Part shown: positions 43,395 through 53,014 of the stretch, piece after piece | Numbering within the stretch: position 1 is the first letter of the stretch | How the letters are laid out: every line of letters begins with the position of its first letter | Assembly (NCBI RefSeq): GCF_004519335.1 | Contig: NZ_SOZD01000001.1 | Coordinates: 434,001 to 498,000, forward strand | Source of the DNA: Jiella endophytica | GTDB taxonomy: Bacteria > Pseudomonadota > Alphaproteobacteria > Rhizobiales > Rhizobiaceae | DNA length: 64,000 bases | Direction: 5' to 3' | Notes under the pieces: generated by a model | Seen by the model: only the letters and a program-made list of their open reading frames with translations | Databases searched by the model: none | Told to the model about the DNA's origin: nothing | Program-made: the position numbers and the translations under genes

Positions 43395-43412
43395 TGTCAA
43401 CAGCAATTGACA
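43395..43412. promoter_or_regulatory. Palindrome over opposed -35 boxes between the ABC operon and mtnKA
   Basis: TGTCAACAGCAATTGACA contains TTGACA -35 boxes on both strands (minus 43400-43395, plus 43407-43412). It is symmetric, so it could also be an operator. The -10 elements 16-17 bp away are poor on both sides (AAGGGT leftward, TAAGCC rightward), which fits activator dependence, probably on the SorC-type protein at 45977-46951. Confidence 0.55.
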
Positions 43413-43507
43413 ATCGCGCAATGCGACGTAAGCCCTATAGACGGGACGTCGCACCGTTGGGTTGATACCGCAGTGTGGATTGCGACGGAAGCGGGAGGCT
43501 TCGGAGC

Positions 43508-44809
43508 ATGAAAATGGGTGAGGACGGCTCGGTCGGGGGGCGCGGCTATCATGCGCTGGACGCCGAGTCCGTGAAGGCATATGCCGCCGGCATCGAGGAG
43601 ATCGCCGGGCGGCTCGGAACCTCGGATCCCGGGGCGTTGCGGGCCCGCGAAGTGGGCGACGGCAATCTCAATCTGGTCTTCATCGTCGAGGGGCCGGCCT
43701 CGGCCGTCGTGGTCAAGCAGGCGCTTCCCTATGTGCGACTGGTCGGTGATTCCTGGCCGCTGCCCCTGAAGCGGGCCTATTTCGAATGGAACGCGCTGGT
43801 GCGCCAGGCGGCGGTGCAGCCGGAGCGGCTCCCGGCGCTGCATCATTTCGATCCCGTCAATGCGCTGATCGTGATGGAGTATCTCAGCCCCCACGTGATC
43901 CTGCGCAAGGAGCTGACCGCCGGCAAGCGCTTCAAGCATCTCGCCGAACATGTCGGCGTCTTTCTCGCCGAGACGCTGTTCCGCAGTTCCGATTTCTTCA
44001 TGGATACGGCGAAGAAGAAGGCGGACGTCGCACTCTTCGCCGACAATGTGGCGTTGTGCGCCATCAGCGAGAATCTGGTCTTCACCGAGCCCTATTTCGA
44101 CGCGCCGCTGAACCGTTGGACGACGCCCCAGCTCGACGGTCTGGCGCTGGCTCTGCGGGCCGACAGGGCAGTGAAGGTCGGCGCGCAGGAGATGCTCTAC
44201 CGCTTCACCACCAAGAGCGAGGCGCTGCTGCATGGCGACCTTCACACCGGCTCGATCATGGTGACGGCGAAGGACACGCGCATCATCGATCCGGAATTTG
44301 CCTTTTACGGCCCGATGGGCTTCGACATCGGCGCGCTGCTTGCCAATCTCTATCTCAGCTACTTCGCCCAGGAAGGCCACGCCGAGACGCCGGATGGGCG
44401 TTTTGCACAGGGTGAATGGCTGCTCGAGACCGCCGAGAGCATCTGGTCGGTCTTTGCCGAGAGCTTCGCGAGGCTCTGGCGCGAGGAGCGCAACGGCATC
44501 CTGTTCTCGCGGCGGCTGTTCGAGGATGTCGGCGACGAAGTCGGTGCGACGGTGGGCATGCACCAGTTCCTGCAGGCGGTGTTCTGCGACGTGGTCGGCT
44601 TTGCCGGCGCCAAGATGGTGCGGCGGCTGGTCGGCCTTGCCCATGTCGAGGACATGGAATCGATCGCCGATCCGGACCGCCGGGCGGTCTGCGAGGCGAG
44701 GGCGCTTCTCATGGGGCGGGAGCTGCTGGTCAACCGCGGCGTCTTCGGCGATATCTTCGGCCTCAGCTGTCTTGCCCGTTCGATCCTTCGCGAAAGGAGA
44801 CCGATATGA
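43508..44809 (+). CDS. mtnK: S-methyl-5-thioribose kinase
   Basis: A 433-residue kinase that phosphorylates 5-methylthioribose at C1 in methionine salvage. Family features: [13 protein letters not shown] near residue 50, [33 protein letters not shown], the catalytic [12 protein letters not shown] near 242 and [21 protein letters not shown] near 260, which binds metal and ATP. The start is ATG 43508 (GGGAGG eight bases upstream); ATG 43514 is possible. The stop overlaps mtnA (ATGA). With the divergent ABC importer this suggests use of external methylthioribose. No mtnB, mtnC, mtnD, mtnN or aldolase gene is in the window. Confidence 0.95.
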   Translation: MKMGEDGSVGGRGYHALDAESVKAYAAGIEEIAGRLGTSDPGALRAREVGDGNLNLVFIVEGPASAVVVKQALPYVRLVGDSWPLPLKRAYFEWNALVRQAAVQPERLPALHHFDPVNALIVMEYLSPHVILRKELTAGKRFKHLAEHVGVFLAETLFRSSDFFMDTAKKKADVALFADNVALCAISENLVFTEPYFDAPLNRWTTPQLDGLALALRADRAVKVGAQEMLYRFTTKSEALLHGDLHTGSIMVTAKDTRIIDPEFAFYGPMGFDIGALLANLYLSYFAQEGHAETPDGRFAQGEWLLETAESIWSVFAESFARLWREERNGILFSRRLFEDVGDEVGATVGMHQFLQAVFCDVVGFAGAKMVRRLVGLAHVEDMESIADPDRRAVCEARALLMGRELLVNRGVFGDIFGLSCLARSILRERRPI

Positions 44810-45906
44810 AGATTGGCGAACAGGCGTTCCGGTCGATCTGGACGGAGGGCGACGAGGTCGCGATCATCGACCAGACCAAGCTGCCGCACGAGCTGAAGAT
44901 TGTCCATCTGACAACGCTCGAGGATGCCGCCCGGGCGATTGCCGACATGTGGGTGCGCGGTGCGCCGCTGATCGGCGCGACCGCAGCCTACGGCATGGCG
45001 CTGGCGCTCCGGGCCGATCCAGCGGACGCCTCGCTTGCCACGGCCTATGACACCCTCCATGCGACGCGGCCGACGGCGATCAATCTGCGCTGGGCGCTCG
45101 ATGCGGTGCGCGAGCGGGTCGGCAGGCTCGACCCCGGTGCCAGGGCCGCGGCTGCATGGACGCTCGCCGGCGAGATCGCCGACGAGGACGTCGCGACCAA
45201 CCGGCGGATCGGCGAAAACGGTCTTGCCATCATCGAGGCGATCGCCCGGACCAAGACGCCCGGTGAGGCGGTGAACGTCCTCACCCACTGCAATGCCGGC
45301 TGGCTGGCGACGGTGGACTGGGGAACCGCGACCGCGCCGGTCTATCTCGCCCATGACAAGGGCATCCCGGTCCATGTCTTCGTCGACGAGACCCGGCCGC
45401 GCAACCAGGGCGCCGGCCTGACCGCCTTCGAGCTCGGCCATCACGGCGTCGATCATACGCTCGTCGTCGACAATGCCGGCGGCCACCTGATGCAGCACGG
45501 GCTGGTGGATCTCTGCATCGTCGGCTCGGACCGCACGACGGCGCTCGGCGACGTCTGCAACAAGATCGGCACCTATCTGAAGGCGCTCGCGGCAAGGGAC
45601 AACGGCGTGCCCTTCTATGCCGCGCTGCCGGCCTCGACCGTCGACTGGCGGGTGCGCGACGGCGTTGCCGAGATCCCGATCGAGCAGCGCGGCGGCGACG
45701 AGGTCTCCCACGTGGTCGGCATGAGCGATCGCGGTACGGTGGAGCGTGTGCGTATCGCACCCGAGACGACGCCGGTCGCCAACTACGCTTTCGACGTCAC
45801 GCCGGCGCGTCTGGTGACCGGGCTGATCACCGAGCGCGGCGTCTGCGCGGCGAGCGAGGCGGGGCTGGCCGGCCTGTTTCCGGAACTTGCCCGCAAGCGC
45901 GCCTGA
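44806..45906 (+). CDS. mtnA: S-methyl-5-thioribose-1-phosphate isomerase
   Basis: A 366-residue isomerase that turns methylthioribose-1-phosphate into methylthioribulose-1-phosphate. It belongs to the eIF2B-like fold. Catalytic residues can be placed: C162 in LTHCNAGW and D242 in [11 protein letters not shown], at the spacing of other MtnA enzymes. [13 protein letters not shown] near residue 47 and [12 protein letters not shown] are further marks. It is coupled to mtnK by an ATGA overlap and has GAAAGGAG upstream. The pathway step after this enzyme is not encoded here, so the product may go to the dehydratase route or to an aldolase shunt elsewhere in the genome. Confidence 0.95.
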   Translation: MKIGEQAFRSIWTEGDEVAIIDQTKLPHELKIVHLTTLEDAARAIADMWVRGAPLIGATAAYGMALALRADPADASLATAYDTLHATRPTAINLRWALDAVRERVGRLDPGARAAAAWTLAGEIADEDVATNRRIGENGLAIIEAIARTKTPGEAVNVLTHCNAGWLATVDWGTATAPVYLAHDKGIPVHVFVDETRPRNQGAGLTAFELGHHGVDHTLVVDNAGGHLMQHGLVDLCIVGSDRTTALGDVCNKIGTYLKALAARDNGVPFYAALPASTVDWRVRDGVAEIPIEQRGGDEVSHVVGMSDRGTVERVRIAPETTPVANYAFDVTPARLVTGLITERGVCAASEAGLAGLFPELARKRA

Positions 45907-45976
45907 GGCTTGGAAATTCGAGGCTGCTCCGATGACGGCCGGCGCAGATGTTGCGCGCCGTCCCCCCGAGCGGCCG

Positions 45977-46951
45977 TCAGTCGTTGAGCTGGAGCAGCGC
46001 CTGCGCCGTCGGCTCGTCGGTGACGAGATGTGTGGCATAGCCGGCGACCATGGCGCCCCGCATCGCCCGGACGCGGTTCTCGCCGGAGGCGACGAGGATG
46101 CCGGCGGCAAGGCCGGACAGCTTCTCAGGCGTGATGCCGATCATCCGCTCGTCGACCGGCCCGACGACATGACGCCCGTCGCCGTCGACGAAGCGGCCGC
46201 AAAGTACGCCGACGGCGCCGCGTTCGGCATAGACCGCGACGTCGTCCGGCGTCGCGATGCCGGATTTCACGACATGGCTGTCGGCGTCCATCGAGCCGAC
46301 GGCGAAGATCGCCTTCTGCATCCGGTCGAGCAGCGCAAAGTGCTGGCGGATCAACGGCTCCTGCCGCAGGAGCGCTGCCGCTTCCGCGGAGGCAAGGGCG
46401 GCCGGGGCATAGAGATTGACCACCCGGCCCGAGAGCTTCAGCGCGACATTGGTCGAGCAGCTTTCCGAGGTGAAGATGTAGGGGCTCGGCATCGACCCGA
46501 CCATCTGCACGACGGTGAGGTCGGCGATCGCCCGGGGCAGCATCCGCTCGGCCATCTCGTAGATCGTCTCGCCCCAGGAAATGCCGACGACGTCGCCCGG
46601 CTCGATCAGGTCGGGGCAGTAGCGCGCCGCCGCCAGTGCGACCGAGGCCAGCGAATAGGACGGGCCCGGCACGACGAGGGCCGATGCGAGGCCGAAGCGG
46701 TCGCGCATTTCCCGCGACAGGCGCTGGCGGTTGAAGGTGACCGGGTCGACCCGCAGTTCGACATGGCCGAGTTCGCGCGCCTGCTGGAGATAGTTGACGA
46801 CGGTGGCCCGCGAAACCTGGAGCCGCTCGGCGATCTGGCTCTGGTTCCATTCCTCGACATAATAGAGCCAGGCCGCCTCGAGGACGCTGTCCTCGACGGG
46901 CCGGCTGCGGACCCGGCGGACCGGATCATCGACTGCACGCATGTTCGACAC
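45977..46951 (-). CDS. SorC/DeoR-type sugar-binding transcriptional regulator
   Basis: A 324-residue regulator: an N-terminal helix-turn-helix (LEAAWLYYVEEWNQSQIAERLQVSRATVVNYLQQA, in part: WNQSQIAERLQVSRATVVNY) and a large SorC-type sugar-phosphate-binding domain (ALVVPGPSY, GDVVGISWGETIYEM, VQMVGSMPS, VGVLCGRFVDGDG). SorC proteins act as repressors or activators that sense a phosphorylated sugar; here methylthioribose-1-phosphate or the ribulose form is the obvious candidate ligand. It converges on mtnA with a 70-nt gap. Start is GTG 46951 or ATG 46942; no strong ribosome-binding site decides. Confidence 0.88.
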   Translation of the reverse strand: MSNMRAVDDPVRRVRSRPVEDSVLEAAWLYYVEEWNQSQIAERLQVSRATVVNYLQQARELGHVELRVDPVTFNRQRLSREMRDRFGLASALVVPGPSYSLASVALAAARYCPDLIEPGDVVGISWGETIYEMAERMLPRAIADLTVVQMVGSMPSPYIFTSESCSTNVALKLSGRVVNLYAPAALASAEAAALLRQEPLIRQHFALLDRMQKAIFAVGSMDADSHVVKSGIATPDDVAVYAERGAVGVLCGRFVDGDGRHVVGPVDERMIGITPEKLSGLAAGILVASGENRVRAMRGAMVAGYATHLVTDEPTAQALLQLND

Positions 46952-47319
46952 GATATTTCTTTTACGTTCACGTCACCCGGAATGCGAAGGCCTCGGTCCC
47001 GTCCTATCCGTTTGCAGCATCATGAGTTTTCGAACAATAACGCTTGGCACACCGGAAGCCATGGCTCCTCGCGCAGATCTGCCATTCGCCATTGCCCGCA
47101 TCGGCCGCCACTCCTCCGTCGCCGGCGGCTGGAGCAAGGCGCCGCAGGCCCGTCGCAGCAGAGCTGCGAGGCTCAGCACACAGCGTCATTGCTCAGACTG
47201 GACGATTCCACATGCATCATAGGAAGCGATGCGAAGCAAGGGTGCGGGCAAACAAAATCGATGTCGTTCCACAGAACGACATCGTTTAATGAGACGAAAT
47301 CAAGTTATACGATATATTC
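46952..47319. other. Intergenic stretch between the SorC regulator and livF, no gene seen
   Basis: A 368-nt gap. It must contain the SorC-gene promoter (leftward, about 46952-47050) and it ends with the liv operon terminator (47250-47287). No coding frame with recognisable content is present. Confidence 0.4.
47250..47287 (-). terminator. Rho-independent terminator of the liv-type operon
   Basis: Perfect 10-bp stem CGATGTCGTT (47259-47268) / AACGACATCG (47275-47284), loop CCACAG, followed on the minus strand by ATTTTGTTT. It lies 33 nt after the livF stop. Confidence 0.85.
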
Positions 47320-48078
47320 TCAGACGGCGAGATACTGCATCCGCAGTTCTTTGTTGTCGATGATCTCTTGCGCCGAACCGTCGAACACCACTTCGCCCAT
47401 GTCGAGAATGAGGGCGCGGTCGGCCAGATGCAGAGCGGCGATGGCGTTCTGCTCGACCAGGATGGTGGTGATGCCGATATCCTTGATCTCCTCGAGGATT
47501 TTCTCGATCTCCTTGACGATGACCGGGGCAAGGCCCTCATAAGGCTCGTCGAGGAGCAGGAGCTTGACGTCGCGGGCAAGAGCCCGGGCGACGGCCAGCA
47601 TCTGCTGCTCGCCGCCGGACATGGTTGTGCCTTCCTGATTGCGCCGCTCGGCGAGCCGCGGGAAGTGGCCATAGATGCGCTCGAGCTCCCAGCCGACCGG
47701 CGGTTCGATGCGGGCGAGCTTGAGGTTTTCCTCGACGGTAAGGCCGGGGATGATCCGCCGGTCCTCCGGCACCAGCTGCACGCCTGCCCGGGCCGCCTGG
47801 TAGGATTGCATCTCGTGGAGCGCCAGGCCGTCGAGCCAGATCTCGCCGCGTTTCAGCTCCGGCGAGCCGGCCCGGGCGATGGTGCGCAGTGTCGAGGTCT
47901 TGCCGGCGCCGTTGCGCCCGAGAAGGGCGAGGATCTCGCCATGCCGGATGTCGAAGGAGACACCCTGGACGATATAGCTTTCGCCGTAATAGGCGTGCAT
48001 GTCCCTGGCCGAGAAGAACGGCCGTTCGGCCGTGGCGGGGGGCGGGGCGTCGGCGGGACGGGCGAGGGTCTCGCTCAT
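47320..48078 (-). CDS. livF: Branched-chain-amino-acid-type ABC ATPase LivF
   Basis: A 252-residue ATPase with Walker A LGRNGAGKTS, Q-loop in VQLVPEDRRI, signature MSGGEQQMLAVARAL and Walker B LLLLDEPYEGLAP. The PEDR motif and YEGLAP are typical of LivF. It carries an N-terminal lead of about 18 Pro/Ala-rich residues before the fold. It pairs with LivG to power the LivHM channel. Its ATG overlaps the livG stop (ATGA). It is last in a livH-livM-livG-livF array. Confidence 0.92.
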   Translation of the reverse strand: MSETLARPADAPPPATAERPFFSARDMHAYYGESYIVQGVSFDIRHGEILALLGRNGAGKTSTLRTIARAGSPELKRGEIWLDGLALHEMQSYQAARAGVQLVPEDRRIIPGLTVEENLKLARIEPPVGWELERIYGHFPRLAERRNQEGTTMSGGEQQMLAVARALARDVKLLLLDEPYEGLAPVIVKEIEKILEEIKDIGITTILVEQNAIAALHLADRALILDMGEVVFDGSAQEIIDNKELRMQYLAV

Positions 48079-48836
48079 AGGTGGGCTCCCCCGAGATAGG
48101 CTTCCTGGACCTTTGCGCTCGCCTTGATCTCCTCGGGCGAGCCCTCGGCGATGACGGTTCCCTGCGCCATGACGCTGACCGTTTCGGCGAGCGAGAAGAC
48201 GACATGCATGTCGTGCTCGATGATCACCTTGGTGATGCCGCGCTCAGCGATCTTCTTCAGAAGGTCGACGGTGTTGTTGGTGTCGGCGCGCGACATGCCG
48301 GCCGTCGGCTCGTCGAGAAGCAGGAGCTTCGGATGCTGAACGAGGCACATGGCCAGTTCCAGCCGCCGCTTGTCGCCGCGCGACATCGAGTTGACGATCT
48401 GGTCGCGCTGGTCGGAGAGGTTGAGGTCCTCGAGGATGTGCTCGGCTTCCTCGCGCACCGCACCGCGCTCGCGCGCCCTTCGCCAGGCATTGATCCTGAA
48501 GGCCCCGTCGCGCTTGGCGAAGGCCGGGATCATGACGTTTTCGAGCACCGAGAGCTCGCCGAAGATCTCCGGCGTCTGGAAGACGCGGGCGATCCCCGCC
48601 TGGTTGATCTGGTGCGGCTTGTGGCCGAGCAGCGAGCCGCCGTCGAAGGTCACCGATCCCTCGTCGGGGATGATGCGGCCGACGAGACAGTTGAGCAGCG
48701 TCGACTTGCCGGCGCCGTTCGGCCCGATGATGGCATGGACGCTGCCCTGACGGACATTGAGATTGACGTCGTCGAGGGCGCGCAGGCCGCCGAACCGCTT
48801 CGACACACCCTTGATGGTGAGGATTTCGCTGGTCAT
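48075..48836 (-). CDS. livG: Branched-chain-amino-acid-type ABC ATPase LivG
   Basis: A 253-residue ATPase: Walker A IGPNGAGKST, Q-loop in RVFQTPEIFG, signature in NSMSRGDKRRLELAMCL and Walker B LLLDEPTAGMS, H-loop VIIEHDMHVV. The signature SRGDKRRLE is a variant of the usual LSGGQQR but matches LivG relatives for urea or amide uptake. The length is typical. ATG 48836 follows GAGGGCGAA. Coupled to livF by a 4-nt overlap and 13 nt after livM. Confidence 0.92.
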   Translation of the reverse strand: MTSEILTIKGVSKRFGGLRALDDVNLNVRQGSVHAIIGPNGAGKSTLLNCLVGRIIPDEGSVTFDGGSLLGHKPHQINQAGIARVFQTPEIFGELSVLENVMIPAFAKRDGAFRINAWRRARERGAVREEAEHILEDLNLSDQRDQIVNSMSRGDKRRLELAMCLVQHPKLLLLDEPTAGMSRADTNNTVDLLKKIAERGITKVIIEHDMHVVFSLAETVSVMAQGTVIAEGSPEEIKASAKVQEAYLGGAHL

Positions 48837-48849
48837 TTCGCCCTCGTCG

Positions 48850-50070
48850 TCAGTGGCCGGCATGGGCCGGCGGGGCGGCATCGTCGCGCCGGTCGCGCCG
48901 CAGCCCCCTGGAGATCCGCCGGATGCCCTCCATGATGCCGCCCGGCAGGAAGATGACGACGAGCATGAACATCAGTCCGAGCGTCAGCTGCCAGCCTTCG
49001 CCGACGAAGGGGCTGGTGATGGTCACCATGATGTCCTGCAGCTCCGGGGTGAGGAAGTCGAAGGTGCGGTGCAGGACGCCCTCGTTGAAGGAGGAGAAGA
49101 TCTGCTCGAGATATTTCATCACCGCCGCGCCGATCACCGGGCCGAGCAGCGTGCCGACGCCGCCGAGAATGGTCATCAGCACCACTTCGCCCGAGGCCGT
49201 CCACTGCATGCGGTCGGCGCCGGCGAGCGGATCGGTGACCGCGAGCAGCCCGCCGGCAAGGCCGGCATACATGCCGGAGATGACGAAGGCGGCGAGGAGG
49301 TAGGGGCGGGTGGAAAAGCCGGTGTAGTTCATCCGGTTCTGGTTGGACTTGATGGCGAAGAGCATCAGGCCGAAGGTCGAGTTGCGGATCCTCAGCGTCA
49401 GAAAGAAGGCGAGGATCAACAGGACGGCGCAGAAGTAAAAGCCCGGCCAGCCCTGCAGCTCGATGCCGAAGAAGTCCGGCACCCGCAGCCGGTGGGCATC
49501 GGCGCCGAAGAAATTGTCGATGATGCGCGGGTCGGAGCGGGAGATCTGCAGGCCGGTCTCGCCGTTGGTGATCGGCGTCAGCACCGAATAGGCGAGATTG
49601 TAGGACATCTGCGCGAAAGCCAGCGTCAGGATCGAGAAGTAGATGCCCGAGCGCCTCAGGCTGACATAACCGATCAAGAGCGCGAAGACGCCGGCGACGA
49701 TGATGGCGAAGCCGACCGCGATCAGCGCGTTCATCGACAGGAGCTTGAACATCCAGACGGCGGCGTAGGAGCCGGTGCCGAGGAAGGCGGCGTGGCCGAA
49801 GGAGAGATAGCCGGAAAAGCCGAAGAGGATGTTGAAGCCGAGGGCGAAGATCCCGAAGATCGCGAATTTCTGCAGGATGTCCGGATAGCCGGCACCGATC
49901 GGCGCCAGCCAGATCGGCATGGTCAGGATGGCGGCGGCAAAGACCGCCACAAGCAGGTAGTCGCTGCGGCTGGAGCTCATGAAGCCGCGCATGCCGTCGC
50001 CCTTGGGCGAATGGCTTTCAGCCGGGCTGCGGCCCATCGCCTTGTCGGAGTTGAGGACGCTTTCACTCAT
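48850..50070 (-). CDS. livM: Branched-chain-amino-acid-type ABC permease LivM
   Basis: A 406-residue permease with about ten helices, and a 36-residue hydrophilic lead. Marks: [73 protein letters not shown] with the ATPase contact, and [23 protein letters not shown] long loop ([22 protein letters not shown]) is longer than in E. coli LivM. It ends with an Arg/Ala-rich tail. Gene order and 3-nt spacing to livH show one transcript. Confidence 0.92.
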   Translation of the reverse strand: MSESVLNSDKAMGRSPAESHSPKGDGMRGFMSSSRSDYLLVAVFAAAILTMPIWLAPIGAGYPDILQKFAIFGIFALGFNILFGFSGYLSFGHAAFLGTGSYAAVWMFKLLSMNALIAVGFAIIVAGVFALLIGYVSLRRSGIYFSILTLAFAQMSYNLAYSVLTPITNGETGLQISRSDPRIIDNFFGADAHRLRVPDFFGIELQGWPGFYFCAVLLILAFFLTLRIRNSTFGLMLFAIKSNQNRMNYTGFSTRPYLLAAFVISGMYAGLAGGLLAVTDPLAGADRMQWTASGEVVLMTILGGVGTLLGPVIGAAVMKYLEQIFSSFNEGVLHRTFDFLTPELQDIMVTITSPFVGEGWQLTLGLMFMLVVIFLPGGIMEGIRRISRGLRRDRRDDAAPPAHAGH

Positions 50071-50073
50071 CGG

Positions 50074-51087
50074 TCAGGACTCCATGACGCCACGGCGGCC
50101 CATCAGACCGCGCGGGCGCACCAGAAGAACCACCACGGCGACGAGATAGATGATGATCTGGTCGATCCCGGGGACGATCGCCTTCACCTCGGTCATCGAA
50201 GCGAGGGACTGCAGGATGCCGAGGAGGAAGCCGGCGACCACCGCGCCCGCCAGCGACCCCATGCCGCCGACCACGACGACCACGAAGGAGAGCACCAGGA
50301 AATCCATGCCGAGATGGTAGTTGGGCGCGAGGATCGGCGTGTACATGACGCCGGCAAGGCCCGCCACGACGGCCGCGATGCCGAAGACGATGGTGAACTT
50401 GCGGCCGATATTGATGCCGAGAAGGCCGACCGTCTCGCGGTCCGCCATGCCGGCCCGGACCACCATGCCGAAAGTGGTCAGCTGCAGGAAAGCGAAGACC
50501 GCGGCGATCACCGCCAGCGAGAACAGGAAATAGACGATCCGCCACATCGGGTAGCTGATGTTGGAGGCCCCGAACAGAGCGCCGATGTCGGCGCTTCCGG
50601 CGAGCGCCGGCGGCGCCGTCAGCGGGATCGGGTTGGCGCCGAAGAAGTATTTGACGATCTCCTGAAGGACGATCGCAAGGCCGAAGGTGACGAGGATCTG
50701 CTCGGCATGGCTGCGCTTGTAGAAGAAGCGGATCAGCCCGCGCTCCATCGCAAAGCCGATCAGCAGCATCACCGGGACGGCGAGCAGGATCGACAGCGGC
50801 ACCGCCCATTCGACGATGGCCTTGCCGGTCTCGCCGTACCAGAGCTCGAGATAGGGCACTTCCTTGTAGGCCGCGAAGAAGGTGACGCTCTCGTCGCGCA
50901 CCCGCTCCGAGATCGTCAGCAGCCTGGCGAAGGTGACCGAACAGAAGGCCCCGAGCATGAACAGCGCGCCATGGGCGAAGTTGACGACACCGAGGGTGCC
51001 GAAGATCAGCGTCAGGCCGAGGGCAATCAACGCATAGGCGCCGCCCTTGTCGAGCCCGTTCAGGATCTGAAGTATGATGGCGTCCAT
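50074..51087 (-). CDS. livH: Branched-chain-amino-acid-type ABC permease LivH
   Basis: A 337-residue permease with about eight to nine helices: LNGLDKGGAYALIALGLTLIFG at the start, VNFAHGALFMLGAF (family motif NFAHG), GLAIVLQEIVKYFFG, the ATPase-contact AGMADRETVGLLGINIGRKF and GGMGSLAGAVVAGFLLGIL. A charged insertion (SERVRDESVTFFAAYKEVPYLELW) sits after helix 2 and is longer than in E. coli. ATG 51087 has GGAAGG five bases upstream; the frame is open further but that part comes from the tandem repeat and is not protein-like. Confidence 0.92.
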   Translation of the reverse strand: MDAIILQILNGLDKGGAYALIALGLTLIFGTLGVVNFAHGALFMLGAFCSVTFARLLTISERVRDESVTFFAAYKEVPYLELWYGETGKAIVEWAVPLSILLAVPVMLLIGFAMERGLIRFFYKRSHAEQILVTFGLAIVLQEIVKYFFGANPIPLTAPPALAGSADIGALFGASNISYPMWRIVYFLFSLAVIAAVFAFLQLTTFGMVVRAGMADRETVGLLGINIGRKFTIVFGIAAVVAGLAGVMYTPILAPNYHLGMDFLVLSFVVVVVGGMGSLAGAVVAGFLLGILQSLASMTEVKAIVPGIDQIIIYLVAVVVLLVRPRGLMGRRGVMES

Positions 51088-51390
51088 CGAGCCTTCCAGA
51101 AAGCCTTCAAGTGATGTTGCGTGGTGTCGGGCGTTTGATGTTGCGTGGGGTCGGGTATTGTCCGGCGAGACGCGCTCGCCCTCCATCTCCGGTGATGGCG
51201 AAACTCCGGCGATGCCGGTCTCGGCAAGCCGCGATCGTCACCTCTGCGACACGGGACCGGTCTGCGTAACGCCGCGCCCGGGACGGTCGGCCCAGCCGAT
51301 GCCGTTACAGCCTCCGGGCGGACCCATTCGCGCGACCGAGCGGGCGGGCGGCGTTTCCGCCACCCGCCCGCAGCCTGTGTCTGCCGCTGG
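51088..51390. other. Gap between receptor and livH genes with hairpin and tandem repeat
   Basis: A 303-nt untranslated stretch inside the operon. It holds the 14-bp-arm hairpin at 51340-51371 (GCGGGCGGGCGGCG, loop TTTC, one mismatch) just after the receptor stop, which probably stabilises receptor mRNA or reduces read-through, and the tandem repeat at 51108-51155. No gene seen. Confidence 0.5.
51108..51155 (-). repeat. Two tandem 24-bp units before livH
   Basis: On the minus strand CCCGACCCCACGCAACATC... and CCCGACACCACGCAACATC... are direct copies of 24 bp, contiguous and differing at four positions. They lie in the leader just upstream of the livH ribosome-binding site. A recent slippage duplication is the simplest explanation. 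Confidence 0.7.
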
Positions 51391-52755
51391 TCAGGCGGCG
51401 CATCCCTTGACGTCTGCCGGCCCGAGCTCGCCGCCGAAGATCGAGGCGTCGTAGGTGACCTCGTCACGCGGCACCACCTTGACGATCTCCATGAGGTCGA
51501 ACTGGTTGGTCGGGTTCTCCTTACCGCGCACGACCAGGACGTCCTTGAAGCACTGATGGTCCTCGGCGCGGTAGAGCGTCTTGCCGTTGCCCATGCCGTC
51601 GAACTCGAAGCCTTCGAGCGCCTTGATGACTTCCGGCGGGTAGAAGGTGCCGGCGGTCTCGACCGCGTTGGCATAGAGCAGCGTCTGGACGTAGCAGGTC
51701 TGGGCGGCCTGGGACGGCGGCGAGCCATAGGCCTCGCCGAAGGACTTGGCGAGCACCTTGGTCGCTTCGTTGTCGAGCTTCCAGTCCCAGTTGGCGGTGC
51801 CGAGAATGCCCTTCACCGCGTCGCCGGCGCCCTGCGCCATCAGCTCGGAGAACAGCGGCACGACGATCTGGAAGTCCTTGCCGTTCACCTGCTTGTTCTT
51901 CATGTCGAACTGGGTGACGGCCTGGCGCAGCGAATTGACCATGTCGCCGCCGTAGTGGTTGAGGATCAGGACGTCGGCGCCGGAATTGAGAACCGGCGTC
52001 AGATACTGCGAGAAGTCGCCGGCGCCGAGCGGCGTGCGGACGGTCTGCGCGGTCTTCCAGCCGAGCGCCTCGGTGGCGTTCTTGATCGATTCCTCCTGGG
52101 TCCAGCCCCAGGTGTAGTCGGCGGTGAGATGGTAGGCGGTGCGGTCCTTGCCGTATTCCTCGCCGAGCACCGGTCCGAGCGCCTGGCCGGACATGTAGGC
52201 ATTGAAGAAGTGGCGGAAGCCGTAGCGCCGCTTGTCCTTGCCGGTGGTGTCGTTGGAATGGGTGAGGCCGGCCATGAACATGACACCCATGTCCTGGCAG
52301 AGCGACTGCACCGCGACGGCGACGCCGGAGGACGAGCCGCCGGAGATCATCAGCACCTTGTCTGATTCGATCATCCGCTTGGCCGAGGCGCGGGCGGCGT
52401 CGGACTTGGTCTGGGTGTCGCCGGTGACGTAGCTGACCTTCTTGCCGAGGATGCCGTTGCCCTTCAGGCTCGACGGCTTCAGCGTGTTGACGAGGCCGCC
52501 GTCACCTTCGCCGTTGAGATGCTCGACCGCCAGCTTGAAGGCGCGCAGCTCGTCGGCGCCCTCGTCGGCATAGGGACCGGACTGCGGCACGTTGAAGCCG
52601 AGAACGACATTGCCGCCTTTGGGGTTGTTGCAGAAGACCTGGTCCTGTGACCAAGCGTTCCGCACGAAGAAATGCGGCACGGCCAGTCCGGCACCCAGCG
52701 CGGCGCTGGTCTTGAGCAGTCTGCGGCGGCTCCATGCCGTCGTGTCGATAGCCAT
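51391..52755 (-). CDS. Branched-chain-amino-acid-type ABC receptor, Tat-exported
   Basis: A 454-residue periplasmic receptor of the LivJ/AmiC fold. Twin-arginine signal WSRRRLLKTSAALGAG, cleavage near AWSQ. Mature marks: GFNVPQSGPYADEGADELRAF, SGGSSSGVAVAVQSLCQDMGV and YTWGWTQEESIKNATEALGW, where the aromatic and serine residues form the ligand cleft. Two cysteine-containing ends (VFCNNPKGGN and VKGCAA) may pair. It leads the liv operon and sets its ligand, perhaps an amide or urea-like compound rather than leucine, given the length; uncertain. The start 52755 follows GGGAGGAGAAGA. Confidence 0.9.
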   Translation of the reverse strand: MAIDTTAWSRRRLLKTSAALGAGLAVPHFFVRNAWSQDQVFCNNPKGGNVVLGFNVPQSGPYADEGADELRAFKLAVEHLNGEGDGGLVNTLKPSSLKGNGILGKKVSYVTGDTQTKSDAARASAKRMIESDKVLMISGGSSSGVAVAVQSLCQDMGVMFMAGLTHSNDTTGKDKRRYGFRHFFNAYMSGQALGPVLGEEYGKDRTAYHLTADYTWGWTQEESIKNATEALGWKTAQTVRTPLGAGDFSQYLTPVLNSGADVLILNHYGGDMVNSLRQAVTQFDMKNKQVNGKDFQIVVPLFSELMAQGAGDAVKGILGTANWDWKLDNEATKVLAKSFGEAYGSPPSQAAQTCYVQTLLYANAVETAGTFYPPEVIKALEGFEFDGMGNGKTLYRAEDHQCFKDVLVVRGKENPTNQFDLMEIVKVVPRDEVTYDASIFGGELGPADVKGCAA

Positions 52756-52921
52756 TCTTCTCCTCCCGAGTTGATGACCGAAACAGCGGCTGGGCTGTCG
52801 TCCGAATCCTCCCGAAGACAGCCGACCGCGTATTCATGCCTATCGTCTACGACAGGGAAACTTCAAGCTATAATACTTTGGACTAAAGACCTCGGCAGGC
52901 TTTTTGACGGGAAAGACGCGT

Positions 52922-52946
52922 GCGCCGCAGGAAAATTCTGCGGCGC
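52922..52946 (-). terminator. Hairpin after znuA
   Basis: Nine-bp perfect arms GCGCCGCAG / CTGCGGCGC with loop GAAAATT, 69 nt past the znuA stop. On the minus strand it is followed by ACGCGTCTTT, a weak T-run. Confidence 0.55.
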
Positions 52947-53014
52947 AGCATGATCTATTCGTTGGCAGGCGAATAATGCAGCGAACAGCCGATTTTCGCA
53001 GCGCCTTCGCGGGG

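Noticed and set aside
48757-51114. A 785-codon plus-strand frame across the liv genes
   Set aside because: Antisense to livM and livH; no domain, composition driven by GC skew of the opposite strand.
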